Origin: Scilla litardierei
Taxonomy: Eukaryota; Streptophyta; Magnoliopsida; Asparagales; Asparagaceae
DNA length: 64,000 nt
Reading direction: 5' to 3'
Assembly (NCBI GenBank): GCA_030789695.1
Contig: CM061133.1
Location: forward strand, 96,305,128-96,369,127
Shown: positions 23,145 to 35,183 of the stretch, piece by piece
How the letters are laid out: every line of letters starts with the position of its first letter
Position numbering within the stretch: the first letter of the stretch is position 1
Program-made: the position numbers and the translations under genes
The notes under the pieces: model-generated
Told to the model about the DNA's origin: nothing
The model's input: the letters and a program-made list of their open reading frames with translations, nothing else
The model's database searches: none

Positions 23145-23387
23145 GTTGAAAGATGGCAATCTTGGTCGTTTGACCCCCGGGATCGCGTGTGACTCCTCCC
23201 GTTGCTCCGAAGACTTATGATATCTTCGTTATATGTCTCCTACGCTGGCAATCTCCTGCAAACATACAAAAACACGGAGAAGTGAAAGAAAACTAGAAAA
23301 CACGAGAAAACAGATACGGGACGGCGGAGAATAACAGAAAAACACAAAGAAGACGTGCGTGAATATATAAAATATAAACACACGTCA

Positions 23388-23699
23388 GAGGGGTCGACAG
23401 GAAAGGATAGGAGGCTTCAGGAAGAATAATGATCGCTCCAAGTCGAGACACTCGTAGGATAGGTTTGCGAACATCACATGCTACAATTTCCACAAGAAGG
23501 GTCATTATTCGAATCATTGTCCAATCAAGAATAGGAAGAAAGGAAAGGAAACCGAGAAGGATTTCGGTTCGACATCTTTAGGGATTGATGGTGAGCAGGT
23601 TCATGATGAAGGTAAAGATACAGAGATTTTTGCTAAAGGGATTACAGGTGATGACAATATGGCATGGCTCATGGACAGTGGATGCTCGTATCATATGAC
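23388..23699 (+). pseudogene. Copia F gag zinc knuckle-protease scrap
   Basis: Encodes a degenerate zinc knuckle (CYNFHKKGHYSNHC, second Cys lost) and, after an acidic linker, the copia protease start MAWLMDSGCSYHMT. An in-frame stop lies just upstream of the knuckle. It is cut on the left by element 3's LTR and on the right by copia B, so it belongs to an older copia of a different family. Confidence 0.8.
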
Positions 23700-24303
23700 T
23701 GTTGGATATGGAAGACGTTAGTACACCCTTGTAGGGGATGTACGAGGGAATACGGACCTCGAACGTCGCGTACACGAAGTCGTGTACAAAGGGAATATGT
23801 TCCCTTGCGGAGAGGATCTCTAGATTGATGGGAAAGTCGCATTATATGTGCATAAGTGCATGCGACATATGGCTAATAAAGGGGTAATATCTTAAGCTTA
23901 TGTTGTATCATGCATATGGTACAACTTAAGCTTATAATGTGCCATGTATAATGGGACACCTTAGTTAAATTGTTCCTAAGGAACAATTACTCCTAAAATA
24001 ACTACCTTGGGGGCTATAAATAAGACCCAAGGGTAAGCCATTTACTTACACTTTTGCATGGCATTCTTGCATGCATTTCATTCTAGCGAAGCTCTGCCGA
24101 AACCTTCCTCTCTCTTTATCCAAGTTCTTAATCTAAAAGTAGAGATTTAGATTGTGGATTTAGTAGCCTTACTCCGTTCGTGAGAAGACTCGATCCGTCG
24201 TGGCGAATCCGAAGGCGAAGTTCTGTGACTACCGTGCCGCATACGCAAGCGTAAGTCTCAACTTCATTTATCGATCCTAACTCTGTTTTGACAGGATCCT
24301 TCA
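23700..24303 (+). repeat. Copia B 5' LTR
   Basis: Begins TGTTGGATATGG, ends ...GGATCCTTCA. Contains the palindrome AATTGTTCC-TAA-GGAACAATT (around 23968-23988) upstream of the TATA box CTATAAATA near 24014. Confidence 0.93.
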
Positions 24304-24304
24304 T

Positions 24305-24317
24305 TGGTATCGGAGCC
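24305..24317 (+). other. Primer binding site of copia B
   Basis: TGGTATCGGAGCC, one mismatch to the tRNA-iMet site in copia A, one base after the LTR. Confidence 0.9.
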
Positions 24318-24797
24318 ATACGGGTTCGCCCCAGTAAAACCGCCGCCCCGTCGAAACTATGAACGAGTCTTTGTCTTTTTCACGAATGGGTATCCTACCA
24401 TTACGGATATGGTAGGAACGCTTCGTGACGGAGAGAATGCAGCGGTTGTTCTTTTCAGGTTAGGGTCTTCTGTCATTAAGGATATGGCAAGAACTCTCCG
24501 TGACGGGAAGAACCGACCGTTCATGTAGTATGTTATTTTTCAATTTTGGCACACGGCCATTAGAAAATAACTACTTTCTCGACGAACGGGTGCTTCATCC
24601 ACGAACGGGTGCTTCATCGAGGAAGATGATGGTAGTTATCTCCATCGGAGAAAATGAATTTTAGTGCATGTGCGCCATGGCCAAATGGGCTCTGAAGGCC
24701 ATGCACCCCCCTCCCCATGCGGAGGGGGTTGGCTACGGCCAATAACCACCACGGCCACCCCTCCGGCGGGGTGTGCGGCAACCCCATTCAAAGGGGG

Positions 24798-25165
24798 TGG
24801 CCGGCCATGGCCAAAGGGGCCATGGCCGGCCAATGCCAAAATGGCCTTGGCCATGACCGGCCATGGCCAAGCCATGGCCGACCATGGCCAGGCCGGCAGT
24901 GGCCGGCCAAGGCCAGGCCGGCAATGGCCGGCCTCGGCCACGGCCAGGGGGCCCTGGCCGTGGCCAAGGCCAGTGGCCAGGGCCGGCCTGCCGGCCCTGG
25001 CAGAGGCCAGGGCCGGCGCCCTGGCCTCAGCCAGGGCCTGGCCGGCCCTGGCCGGCCTCGGCCAGGGCAGAGGCCCTGGCCGAGGGACCAGGGCCCCTGG
25101 CCGGCCAGGGCAGAGGCCCTGGCCGGCCCTTGGCCACCCTTGGCCAGGGCAGAGGCCCTGGCCAG
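24798..25165. repeat. GC-rich inverted-repeat array in copia B leader
   Basis: Same GGCCAGGGC/GCCCTGGCC vocabulary as 21001-21330 but with different numbers and order of units; nearly no A or T for about 370 bp. Confidence 0.9.
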
Positions 25166-25196
25166 GAGAAATTTCAGACCATTAGCATTGGTCGAC

Positions 25197-25231
25197 CAAT
25201 TTGGGTGTTTTGGTCGACCAATTCGGCGAAA
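25197..25231. repeat. Paired GTCGAC-core palindromes in copia B leader
   Basis: ATTGGTCGACCAAT and TTGGTCGACCAA separated by nine bases, as in copia A. Confidence 0.85.
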
Positions 25232-25284
25232 AGGCTTTGGTCGAATATGAACGTGCCGACTAGCCCATACGGGGTGTCTAAAGG

Positions 25285-25475
25285 CTCTACTCCTTGAAGA
25301 TTAGCCGTAGTGCTCTACTTCATGCGAGATTAGCCGTAGTGCTCTACTCCTTGAAGATTAGCCGTAATGCTCTACTTCATGCGAGATTAGCCATGTCATT
25401 GTGCTCTACTCTACGGAGATTAACCAATGTACTTATGACGTTGTGCTCTACTCTACGGAGATTAGCCAATGTATT
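25285..25475. repeat. Tandem repeat in copia B leader (about 6 units)
   Basis: gattagccgtagtgctctact-type units of 30-45 bp. Confidence 0.8.
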
Positions 25476-25927
25476 TCAAATTTTTTGACAAAGATGTTTT
25501 CAAATAGGTTATGTCCCGTCCTTAAATCGGGATATCGTAATTTAGAATTCCAAGTCCTACCACGATCCGGCCATGGTCATCTAACCCATGGGTGTGTAGA
25601 ACAGGTCTCGTGGCTTGGCAATTGTTGCGCTAAAATTCTTTGTGCAAACTCTCACCTATTCCATTTTGAAAGATATGTTTTTCAAAAATATTTTTCCGCT
25701 GCTGGTACCATACATGTATCATTTCTGATTTCTTTTTACTTGAGATAAGTAAGAGGGATACTTTGAAAGTTACTTTTAGATGGTAGTTAGGAACGTAGTG
25801 AACTTCTCGATTCTAGAGTAACATTTCAGCGCATCCAAGCAACTTATCAAGTGTTTAAAGAATCGAAACTTTATGCATAGAATTTTGATCGTGTTTTTCA
25901 TTTTCTTTGCAGTTTTTTGATTCGAAT

Positions 25928-26914
25928 ATGTCTACCGCTTCTAAGAACATTGTCGCAGAGCTTAACAAAGGTGAAAAGCTTAACGACGACAATTATAAAC
26001 TTTGGTCAATAAAAATCCAATATGTTTTGGAGGAGCAAGATGTGCTTGAAACACTCCAAAACGTAATGGAAGAACCTGAGTTGGGCAATACGGCCCAACA
26101 CAAGAGGGACCGGGAAGCTTATGAGACTTGGACTCGAAAGAACAAAATAGCACGTATTACGTTACTGTCCGCAATGGACAATGACATAATGCGTCTATTT
26201 CGGGAATTCGACCTAGCCAAAGAAATATGGTCTGAGCTAGAAATAAAGTTTGGTGGAACTTCAGTTACCAAACTCCGCTCCTTAAATATTCAATTTGATT
26301 CGTACAAGATGCGGCGAGATCATTCTATGAAAAAGCATCTCCGCCACATGGCGAATCTCATAGCTGAATTGAAGGATGCAGGTCTTACGCTGTCTGACGA
26401 ACAGCAGATCCAAGCAGTCATTCGTTCACTCCCAGATAGCTGGGATAACATGAAAATGCACCTCACTCATAATGAGTGCATTAAAACTTTAAGCGATGTA
26501 TCAAAACACCTCGAACTCGAGGAAGAGCGGATTCAAGCCGCAAAACCTAGTGCAGAAGTGCACATGGCCGCTAGTTCCTCACATGGAGGAAATAAGCGGA
26601 AGAATAAACGCTTAAGGTTTGTGAACGAACGAAAGCAAGAACCGGAAACCTCAAAGAAGACTAAGAACAAAAAGTGGCAAAAGAATGTGCACTCAAAGAA
26701 GAAAAACTTGAAGAAGATCAAGTGCTTTAAGTGCAACAAGTACGGTCACTTCACCCGTACGTGTACGGATGGAAGTGATAAGGTAACTTGTAGGGCTAGT
26801 TACATATGTGTTTCTAGTTCCTTGTTTCTTGCTGAATCTAACTATTTTTGGTTGATTGATTCAGGGGCCACAGACCACGTAGCGAAGGACAGAAGGTTCT
26901 TCGTAGAGTATTGA
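25928..26914 (+). pseudogene. Copia B gag and protease
   Basis: Starts at the ATG MSTASKNIVAELNKGEKL. Gag domain, a Lys-rich linker, zinc knuckle CFKCNKYGHFTRTC, and protease with the intact active site DSGATDHVA. The frame ends in a stop right after FFVEY, where copia A reads through (CGA to TGA), separating the protease from the integrase. Gag and the N-terminal half of protease could still be translated. Confidence 0.93.
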
Positions 26915-27757
26915 AAGATAACTCAAGGAACAAAGTGGATATACGTCGGCAACAACACTCGTGTTGAAGTCAAAGGCATCGGAACATGCAAGCTAGTTCT
27001 CGACAACGGCCAGACTTTATTATTGCACGACGTCCTCTTTGCTCTAGATATTAGAAGGAATATCATATCTGTGGTCATGTTAATGTCTTTAGATTATGAA
27101 TGGAGGTTCTATAAACAAAAGGTTGACCTTGTTTGTAATAGTTCTTTAATTGGGTCGGGTAATGTTTGTAATGGATTAATTGTTTTAAACACAATGTATG
27201 ATGATTCTTCTCCTATTAATGAAAGTTTCCATTTGACAAATACTTCTAACTCTGAATCTGAGATCATTTGTTGGCATGCAAGACTTGGTCATATTGGACC
27301 AACTAGAATGGATAGACTTGCCAAAAGTGGATTGCTATCTAATGTTTCAAAAGTTGAAATGTCAACTTGCGAACATTGTCTTGTAGGGAAAACTTGTCGC
27401 AAGCCGGTTGGAACTGGCACAAGGGCCGAAGTTCCATTACAGCTTATCCATTCGGACATTTGCGGTCCAATGAATGTTAAGACAAGACGCGGGAAGTCCT
27501 ATTTCATCACATTCATTGATGACTTCACCCGTTTCGGTCATATTTATTTGATTTCCCACAAACATGAAGCTTTATCTTGCTTCAAAAACTATATGAGTTT
27601 AGTGGAAAATCAACTAGATCGCAAGATAAAGGTCTTGCGAACCGATCGGGGTGGAGAATATCAATCAACGAGTTTTAAGGAACTCTGTGATGAAAAAGGC
27701 ATAGTTCATCAAATAACTATGCTTTGCCCATCACCTTTTGGGGTGATGTATTATTGA
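26915..27757 (+). pseudogene. Copia B integrase N-terminal part, internally deleted
   Basis: Continues in the same frame after the stop: protease tail, HHCC zinc site (CWHARLGHIGPTRMDRL, CEHCLVGK) and catalytic core with two Asp and the Glu (GGEYQS). Relative to copia A about 85 bp are missing at 27721, just after the catalytic Glu, which shifts the frame into the next ORF. Confidence 0.9.
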
Positions 27758-29913
27758 CAGCAGCATTCATCTTAAACCGTGTACCCTCGAAGTTGGTAAG
27801 TTCTACTCCTTATGAGTTGTGGAACAATAGAACTCCATACTTAAGCATTCTAAAACCTTGGGGTTGTGCCTCTTACGCACATTTATCCTCTCACAAATAT
27901 GGAAAACTTGGGCCACGTGGGAGGAAGTGTATCTTCATCCGATACGCTGAAAACTCCAAAGGATATGTTTTCGTCGGTCAAGAGGACAATGGGGGTCTAA
28001 TAGAATTCGAATCGAGGGATGTTGTCTTCTTGGAAAACGAGTTTCCAAGACTGGGTGAGATAAGTCAAGACGTATCCTTGTTTGAGACTTGGGATCAAGA
28101 AGGATCGGAACGTTCGAGTGGGAGAATTCTTGGTGAAGAAGAAAATACGTTTCAAACTTCACAAACGGATGATACGAACAATACCAATCCTATTCCGAGT
28201 GGGAGTGATATTATTCCAAGTGGGAGTGATGTCATTCCAAGTGGGAGTGATCAAACTCAAGCAAGACGTAGTAATCGAACGAGGCTAACACCTCTGAGAT
28301 TTGAGGATGAATTTCCTCAAACATTCATGACATTACTACAAGATGATGACGAACCTGCAAATTTCAAACAGGCCGTCACATGCCCTGCTAAAGATAAATG
28401 GATAGCGGCAATGGAAGAAGAACTTCAATCCATGAAAACAAACCAAGTCTGGGACTTGGTTGATTTACCCAAGGGACGTAGAGCCATTGGGAACAAGTGG
28501 GTTCTCAAAATCAAGCATAAGGCTGATGGCTCCATCGAGAAATATAAAGCTCGCCTTGTTGCGAAAGGTTTCACGCAACAGGAAGGAATAGACTACGAAG
28601 AGACTTTCTCTCCTGTCGTGCGTTTTACCTCCATTCGCTTAATTCTGGCAATGGTGGCTTGTTTGGACCTTAAGTTACATCAGATGGATGTAAAGACTGC
28701 TTTTCTTAACGGAGAACTAGATGAGGAGATCTACATGGAAAAACCAAACGGGTTCGTACAAGAAGAAAACAAACATAAGGTTTGTAAACTTCGTAAATCC
28801 ATATATGGTCTTAAACAATCCTCAAGGCAGTGGTATATGCCCTTTCAAGAAGTCGTTTTATCGTATGGTTTCTCCATGCTCGACGAAGACAACTGCGTAT
28901 ATATTAAGAGGATTAAAAACAAGTATGTAATTATGTCTCTTTATGTAGATGACATACTTATAGTCGGAAATGATAAGCGTCTTATCATGGATATCAAAGC
29001 TTGGCTTTCATCCGTCTTTGAGATGAAAGACATGGGTGAAGCTGCATATATCCTTGGGGTTAAGATCTCAAGGAATCGTTCCAAGAAACTTCTTTCTCTC
29101 TCTCAAGAGACATATATAAAGAAAGTTTTAGAACGGTTTAATATGCAGGACTGCAAGCCAATTGATACTCCAATAAGCAAAGGCGAGGGTCTATGTTTGG
29201 AAATATGTCCCAAAGATCCAAAAGAAAAGAAAGCTATGGAAAAGGTTCCATACTCCAGTGCTGTCGGGAGTCTGATGTACGCCATGATGTGTACCAGACC
29301 GGACATTTGCTATGCTGTTGGTATGGTAAGCCGTTACCAATCCAACCCAGGACAGGCACACTGGAAAGCGGTGAAGAGGATATTAAGATACCTCAAAGGG
29401 ACTACGGACTATGCATTATGCTATCAAGGCAATACCTTGAGACTCGAAGGCTATACCGATGCTGATTGGGCAGGTGATCTCGACAAGCGAAGATCTACCT
29501 CAGGCTTTGTTTACTTGCTCGGGAATGGTGCGATATCCTGGAGCAGCAAGAAGCAAACCTGCATCGCCCTATCAACCATGGAAGCCAAATTTGTAGCATT
29601 CAGCATGGCGGTCCAAGAAGCTGTTTGGCTTAGGAAATTCTTAGACAGGCTAACGGATGCCACTGACTCGAGCACTGTTCCTATATATAGTGATAGTCAA
29701 GCTTCGATTGCCTATGTCAAAGATCCTAAATTTCATTGTAAGACCAAACACATTGATATTCGATTCAAGTTTGCGAAGGACTATGACAAACGGAAGGAAG
29801 TAGACATAGGATACATATCCACGCATGAGATGATAGCGGATCCCCGTACTAAGGCGATCCCCAGAGATGTGTTTTTCAAACACTTATCATCTATGGGAAT
29901 GCGTAGGTGCTGA
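27724..29913 (+). pseudogene. Copia B RT and RNase H
   Basis: Continues the integrase C-terminus, IPSGSD linker, reverse transcriptase (QMDVKTAFLNGEL, YVDDILIVGND) and RNase H (DADWAGD, HIDIRF) to GMRRC. In RNase H the motif STMEAKFVAF replaces STMEAEFVAF of copia A; by alignment with the general RNase H pattern the altered Glu is the catalytic one. Otherwise nearly identical to copia A. Confidence 0.92.
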
Positions 29914-30670
29914 GCTGTATCATGTAATATTTCCCATGTCTATAGAAGATCAAAGTTTAATTTGCATACAAGTTTCTTACAAATGATTTTATATACATTT
30001 GTGTTTAAGTCTCAGCTATTTTATTGTGTGTATGTCGGACAGATTAAGGTTGGCTCTCTCACATGAGCAACCGCCTTATCTTATCAGATGGATAAGATAG
30101 AGATGCGACTAGTTTAATGTCAAAATCATTAGACAAATGATTTAGAGTCGTGACTTAAACAAGATAGTCGAATGAAAGATCTGCATCATATGGATGCTTA
30201 CAAAAGATCTGAGATCTATATCACAAGGATATTTGAAAGAGATCTCATAGGATTTTTTAAATCCTATCTGTCTTATGCAGGATGAGAGTCCGGGAATATT
30301 TCATGAATAGTAAGGGGACTCAAAAGATAGGCACTGTGGTGTCTGATCTTTCATCCGTACAACATCATTAAGACATACTCTCCCTGGGAAAGGAGTGATG
30401 TTGTAATACGTGTTCATACCACGTATGCAATTCGACCACTGAGTTAGTAGCAATAGTGTTTGCTATTATGTGAGACTCAAAGGCCATACAGGTCTTAACT
30501 CTTACCCTCAAGGACTCCAATTGGTTCCTTTAGATTTGACGAGATGATCGCTATCTTAGCGTGTTGCTAATGGGCTATGATAATTCGGCTCGGCGGGGCA
30601 CGTTAGAAAAGAGAATCAAGTCAAGATCAGAAGGTTCGCAAGAAGAGGAAGATTGATTTCATATTCACAT
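29914..30670 (+). other. Copia B 3' noncoding region
   Basis: Co-linear with copia A 15122-16144 (inverted); no ORF. Confidence 0.8.
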
Positions 30671-31170
30671 NNNNNNNNNNNNNNNNNNNNNNNNNNNNNN
30701 NNNNNNNNNNNNNNNNNNNNNNNNNNNNNNNNNNNNNNNNNNNNNNNNNNNNNNNNNNNNNNNNNNNNNNNNNNNNNNNNNNNNNNNNNNNNNNNNNNNN
30801 NNNNNNNNNNNNNNNNNNNNNNNNNNNNNNNNNNNNNNNNNNNNNNNNNNNNNNNNNNNNNNNNNNNNNNNNNNNNNNNNNNNNNNNNNNNNNNNNNNNN
30901 NNNNNNNNNNNNNNNNNNNNNNNNNNNNNNNNNNNNNNNNNNNNNNNNNNNNNNNNNNNNNNNNNNNNNNNNNNNNNNNNNNNNNNNNNNNNNNNNNNNN
31001 NNNNNNNNNNNNNNNNNNNNNNNNNNNNNNNNNNNNNNNNNNNNNNNNNNNNNNNNNNNNNNNNNNNNNNNNNNNNNNNNNNNNNNNNNNNNNNNNNNNN
31101 NNNNNNNNNNNNNNNNNNNNNNNNNNNNNNNNNNNNNNNNNNNNNNNNNNNNNNNNNNNNNNNNNNNNNN
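30671..31170. other. Assembly gap (500 N)
   Basis: Exactly 500 N, a usual placeholder for unknown length. The 3' end of copia B (about 270 bp plus its LTR) is lost here. Frames crossing it are meaningless. Confidence 0.98.
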
Positions 31171-33394
31171 GAGACCTTAAAATGTGATTAGAAGTCAAAT
31201 TTTACCTAATGCTCTGATGACAGGCTTAAAGTAATCCTACTTGTAAGCATATGTTCTGGGATTGTCAGGCACTGCACTTCAGGATGCGCTCGATTATGCA
31301 TGTGGGATAGAAGGGGTAGATTGTTCTGGGATCCATTGTAATCACCCCGATTTTAATGTACGCGTATTTATACGTATTTTGGCATAAATACGTACGTATA
31401 ATTTTTGGGAATATGCTTGTATTTTTCTTTTAATTATTTGGTGTAGGAATTAATTTTAAAAGATTTTAAACTCATCATTTGAATTTAGTAATAGGAGTAT
31501 TTAGATGAATACTTGTATTTAAGATGTATAAGGTATTTCATTATGTATTCTTAATTTTCATAAAATACAAAATCTAAAAATTTGTAACCATGACAACTCA
31601 CTAAGTGAGGTGTCATCCTAAGAATTAAAGAGAAAACACATGGCACTCATCTTGACTTGATGAAGGGTGGAGAGGAATTTAGGGGTACAAAAATTTAGGC
31701 AAGAAAAACACAAAAACAAGAAAATTTCACTCTCTCTCATTCACTCCCTTGCTCCCTCAAACCAGCCAAAAAATTCCTCCCCTTTTTTCTCCCTTGTTTC
31801 TTCATTCCTCCACCAAAAACTTCATCCCAAAATACTCCCCTTCAACTAATAAGAGCCCAAAAATTTTCCCCACCATTCTAGCTTCAAATTCCTTCAAAAA
31901 TCATCTCAAAATCCATCTTTTGGAGGCCAAAGTTAGAGAAGGAGACTATGAGCCCAAGATTCATCAAGGATTAAGAAGGGCAAGAGAAAATTTTGGAGGA
32001 CTTGTAAGGTAGAAATTCTTATCACCTTAGTATGGTTTAGTTTTAGAACTAAGGGTTTAATTAATTAGCAAGTTCTTTAGATTTTGTGTAGAAATTAAGT
32101 TTTGAACTTCATGCTGAAATTTACACAGAATTGGCCGATACTTTGGTAGATTGCTGCACTTAATTGGCTATGTAGAAATTCATGAAAAAAATATATGTTG
32201 TACATATTGAAGTCCTTAACAACTTTCATTTTTACACGTTTTGCAAATTCGATCTGAAAAATAGAGTAAAATTTCAGTTTCTAAAACTGGTCTGTTTTTA
32301 GACAGTTTTGACACCTTTCAGTAAAACGAGTAAAACTCCATGCACACTTTATAAAATATTATGATCTTGATGCCGTTGGAAAGCTGACTTCAAGATCTTC
32401 AACCCATAATTTTCTTAGATTTTAATTCTCTCTGTAACTTGTAGCAAAATGGACTCGAACTGAACTCAGTTTCTGGTTCAGAATGCTGAAATTATACGTG
32501 TTAGTAGAAAATCCACCATAAATCACATATGTCAACAGAGTTTACGAAAATTGGTTAGTAAAAGGAAAACACTCATATCTACAACTTTCGTGAAGGGACC
32601 AGAGACCAATTCTGACTGTAGACAGACTAAAAGTGATGTTTTTTCTGCTATAACCGTTTAGACAGATTCAAATTTTACACTATTGTCATACCATGCATTA
32701 CTCTTTTATGTTTTGTTCAATTTCAGTTATCATGTTATTATTTGTCATGATTTATGTGATGATTAGTAGCTATGTTCACATGCTTTCCAATTTGTTGTAG
32801 TAAATAAAATTGTGTTCAAGTTAAAGTGCATATTAACATGTTTGATATGTCCAAATAAAAGCTAGTATATTATGTTGTGTTTAAAGGACGTTTTATGTCA
32901 TACACTAACATGCAACAAGCTAGTATACATGGTTGTGTTATTACGCCATTACTTTCCATTATGCTAGCATGTAGCTTTATTTTGATTGAGTACGTCAACT
33001 TGAGACATTTGCACGTGTTGTTTCATCTTGTTTAGTGTATCATATTAGTGTTGTAACTTCATTAAGAAAGTGAATGGAATCGATGGAACTATGTGATGTT
33101 GAAATACGATGAAGACGATGGTCGTTATTGAATCACAACATCGGTGAAAATATGAAAGAAACGGAAATCTATGAATGCAGGTAGTCGAGACCGCTAGATT
33201 ATTTGTTGACAAACGAAGAAATACTTTAAAAACTGAGAGTGAGGATAAGAGTTTGACATCGGGAGCTCGGTCCACTCTTGAAATGGGTGAGACTCCAGAT
33301 GTGGGTTTGAGAGGGAACGGGTAAACTTTAGGAGTTAAGGAGCGGACGTATGAATTATGATTTCTCGCCCGATGTGTTGCCCCTGGAAGGGGAG
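31171..33394 (+). other. Noncoding, possible chromovirus-type LTR remnant
   Basis: No gene seen. A possible LTR start TGTAATCACCCCGATTTT lies at 31337, and a CT-rich, C-rich leader-like block (31730-31860) resembles the R/U5 leader of plant Ty3/gypsy elements. AT-rich thereafter. No matching second LTR or internal domain is in the window, so this is tentative. Confidence 0.3.
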
Positions 33395-34033
33395 TGTAAG
33401 GATCCTGTCTATGGGGAAAACACTAGAAGAGGGGTTGAATAGTGTTTAAGCCCAACAATATAGTGCGGAATTAGAATTAAACCCAAATAAGAAACAAATG
33501 CAAACACAATTATGTTTCTAGGGTTCGGATTGCCCAAGTCACTTCCCGACTTGTTCCCGGTAATCCTACGTCCCTTCCACCCGGATACCTCCGGATACTC
33601 AAGTTAGAACCCTAACTTGAGGTTTCTTTAAAACCCACTTGTAGCAACCCTACAAGTGAAATCGAATACAATCGATGTCCTTGACTCCCACAACTTGGGA
33701 GCAAGCAAACCGCTCTCACAACCCGAGAGCAAATTCAATTTACGAAAGTAATGAAATTTGAAAGCAACACTTACAATCACCTATGCCTTGAATTAGAACT
33801 TGAAAGAGAAGTGTGATGTGTGTTGAAGACTCTCTTGGAAGAGAGGAGAAAGCCCTTTCTCTTGACTGCACCAAATACCTAGAGGATCACTCTTTGGTTC
33901 TAGCTTGGAGAGCAAGAGATCAAAGATTGTAATTCTTAGGGCTTTGGATTTGAGAGCTTTAAACTTTAGAAATGAAAGCTTAAGAGATTTTGCAATAGCT
34001 TAGGTAACCTTTCAATGGAACAGTAGAAGCCCC

Positions 34034-34040
34034 ATTTATA
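34034..34040 (-). promoter_or_regulatory. TATA box of copia D LTR
   Basis: TATAAAT, minus strand, about 85 bases downstream of the array; same position as at 246-253. Confidence 0.6.
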
Positions 34041-34124
34041 GGTTTCTCAAATCCACAAAATAGTTTAGGCAAAAACCCTTTTGGAATCTGTGAGAAAAAT
34101 CTCAACGGATAGAAACTGAACTCG

Positions 34125-34790
34125 CAACAGTCGACTGTTGAAGAAACCTCAGTCGACTGTCGCACAGTCAGCAAGGGAAGGTAAGAATTCATAATGGTAA
34201 CTTACCACGTGGACAGTTGACTGATGAAGCAAAGACAGTCGACTGTTGAACCAACACGCGGCTGTAATTACTTCTACAGGCGACTAGCCGAAAGAATGGT
34301 AAGATGAAGAAATCTGGAAATCTTGTAAGATAACAGGAGACGACTTATGAGGCTAATACAATCGACTGTTAATTAGAACAGGCGACTGTAAATCCTTATA
34401 CAGACGACTGTCAAATACCCTGAGAAATTCCAGAGAGCTGAGTCAATAAATTGGCTCACAAACAGACGACTGTTACAGCATACACAGTCGACTGGTCCAA
34501 GGGACAGTCGACTGTATATTCAACATTAGTCGACTGACCGTAAAAGTTAGATCAACAAAGTTTGGGTAGAAGGATAGACAGGCGACTGATTTACAAACCA
34601 CAGTCGACTGTCACTTGGACATGCGAGTGTGAATCGTTCATCAGTTGCCTGTGCGAAATAAACAGATAGGCCCAAAACTATATTGCAGAAGCTTGTGCAT
34701 AACAGGCGACTGTAGAACAAAACACAGTCGACTGTTTTTGAGACAGACGACTGTAAAACATTCAGCAGTCGACTGTTACAAACAATCCAA
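34125..34790. repeat. ACAGTCGACTGT palindrome array, copia D LTR
   Basis: About 22 sites, half of them perfect CAGTCGACTG, others with one changed arm (ggCGACTG, gaCGACTG). Confidence 0.88.
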
Positions 34791-35169
34791 GCACAATCAC
34801 TAAGAAATGAATTGGGGTCTAAGGACAATTGATCTAATAATGTCCTAAGACAGAAATGATGATGTGTGTGAGTGCTCCATCAATGTTCTACTTCTAAGCT
34901 ACATAGTAGAAGCGATAAAAGAAATTACATTGACGAATTCTCTCTTCTATCCAACGTATGAGCTTGAAGTCTTCATGGAGCTTCAATCAACATCTACGAT
35001 CATCCAATCCATTTTTATTTGCCTTCAATGATCTTTGTGAGTCATTCATTGCTAGTAGATCTTCATAAATAGCTTAGGCAATGGATTAACTGCAAAATAG
35101 GGGATTAGTCACAAGTATTTATGTTTTCTCATCATTAACACCAAGTAGTGAGAAGTCCAATACTCAACA

Positions 35170-35183
35170 TTCTCCCCCCTTTT
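35170..35183 (-). other. Polypurine tract of copia D
   Basis: AAAAGGGGGGAGAA on the minus strand, directly before the LTR. Confidence 0.85.

Larger units (their letters stand above)
22432..23387 (-). mobile_element. Element 3 5' LTR, outer part
   Basis: Continues the LTR from 14505 across the copia A insertion and ends ACGTCA at 23387. It includes the CGATCG palindrome array and a TATA box at 22671-22678. It abuts a copia gag scrap at 23388, so element 3 inserted into copia F. Confidence 0.85.
23700..30670 (+). mobile_element. Copia B: Ty1/copia element, 3' end lost in assembly gap
   Basis: Same family as copia A but on the opposite strand. 5' LTR 23700-24303, primer site TGGTATCGGAGCC, long leader, gag-pro-int-RT-RNase H, and about 750 bp of 3' noncoding sequence before the N gap. 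The expected 3' LTR is not present after the gap. It carries a stop after the protease and a deletion of about 85 bp in the integrase, so it is defective. Confidence 0.93.
33395..35169 (-). repeat. Copia D 3' LTR (1775 bp)
   Basis: Minus-strand start TGTTGAGTATTGG at 35169 follows the polypurine tract. The far end is taken as TGTAAGG at 33395; this edge is less certain. Second copy of the LTR at 1-1369. Confidence 0.8.

Noticed and set aside
30653..31198. ORFs of 175-177 codons across the N run
   Set aside because: They consist of unknown bases.
31667..32012. Small ORFs (60 and 87 codons) in the CT-rich block
   Set aside because: Low-complexity Ser/Pro/Lys content, no homology recognised, likely LTR leader.
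34125..34790. CRISPR-like look of short repeats with unique spacers
   Set aside because: The repeats are degenerate palindromes at unequal spacing, inside a plant LTR, on no cas context.
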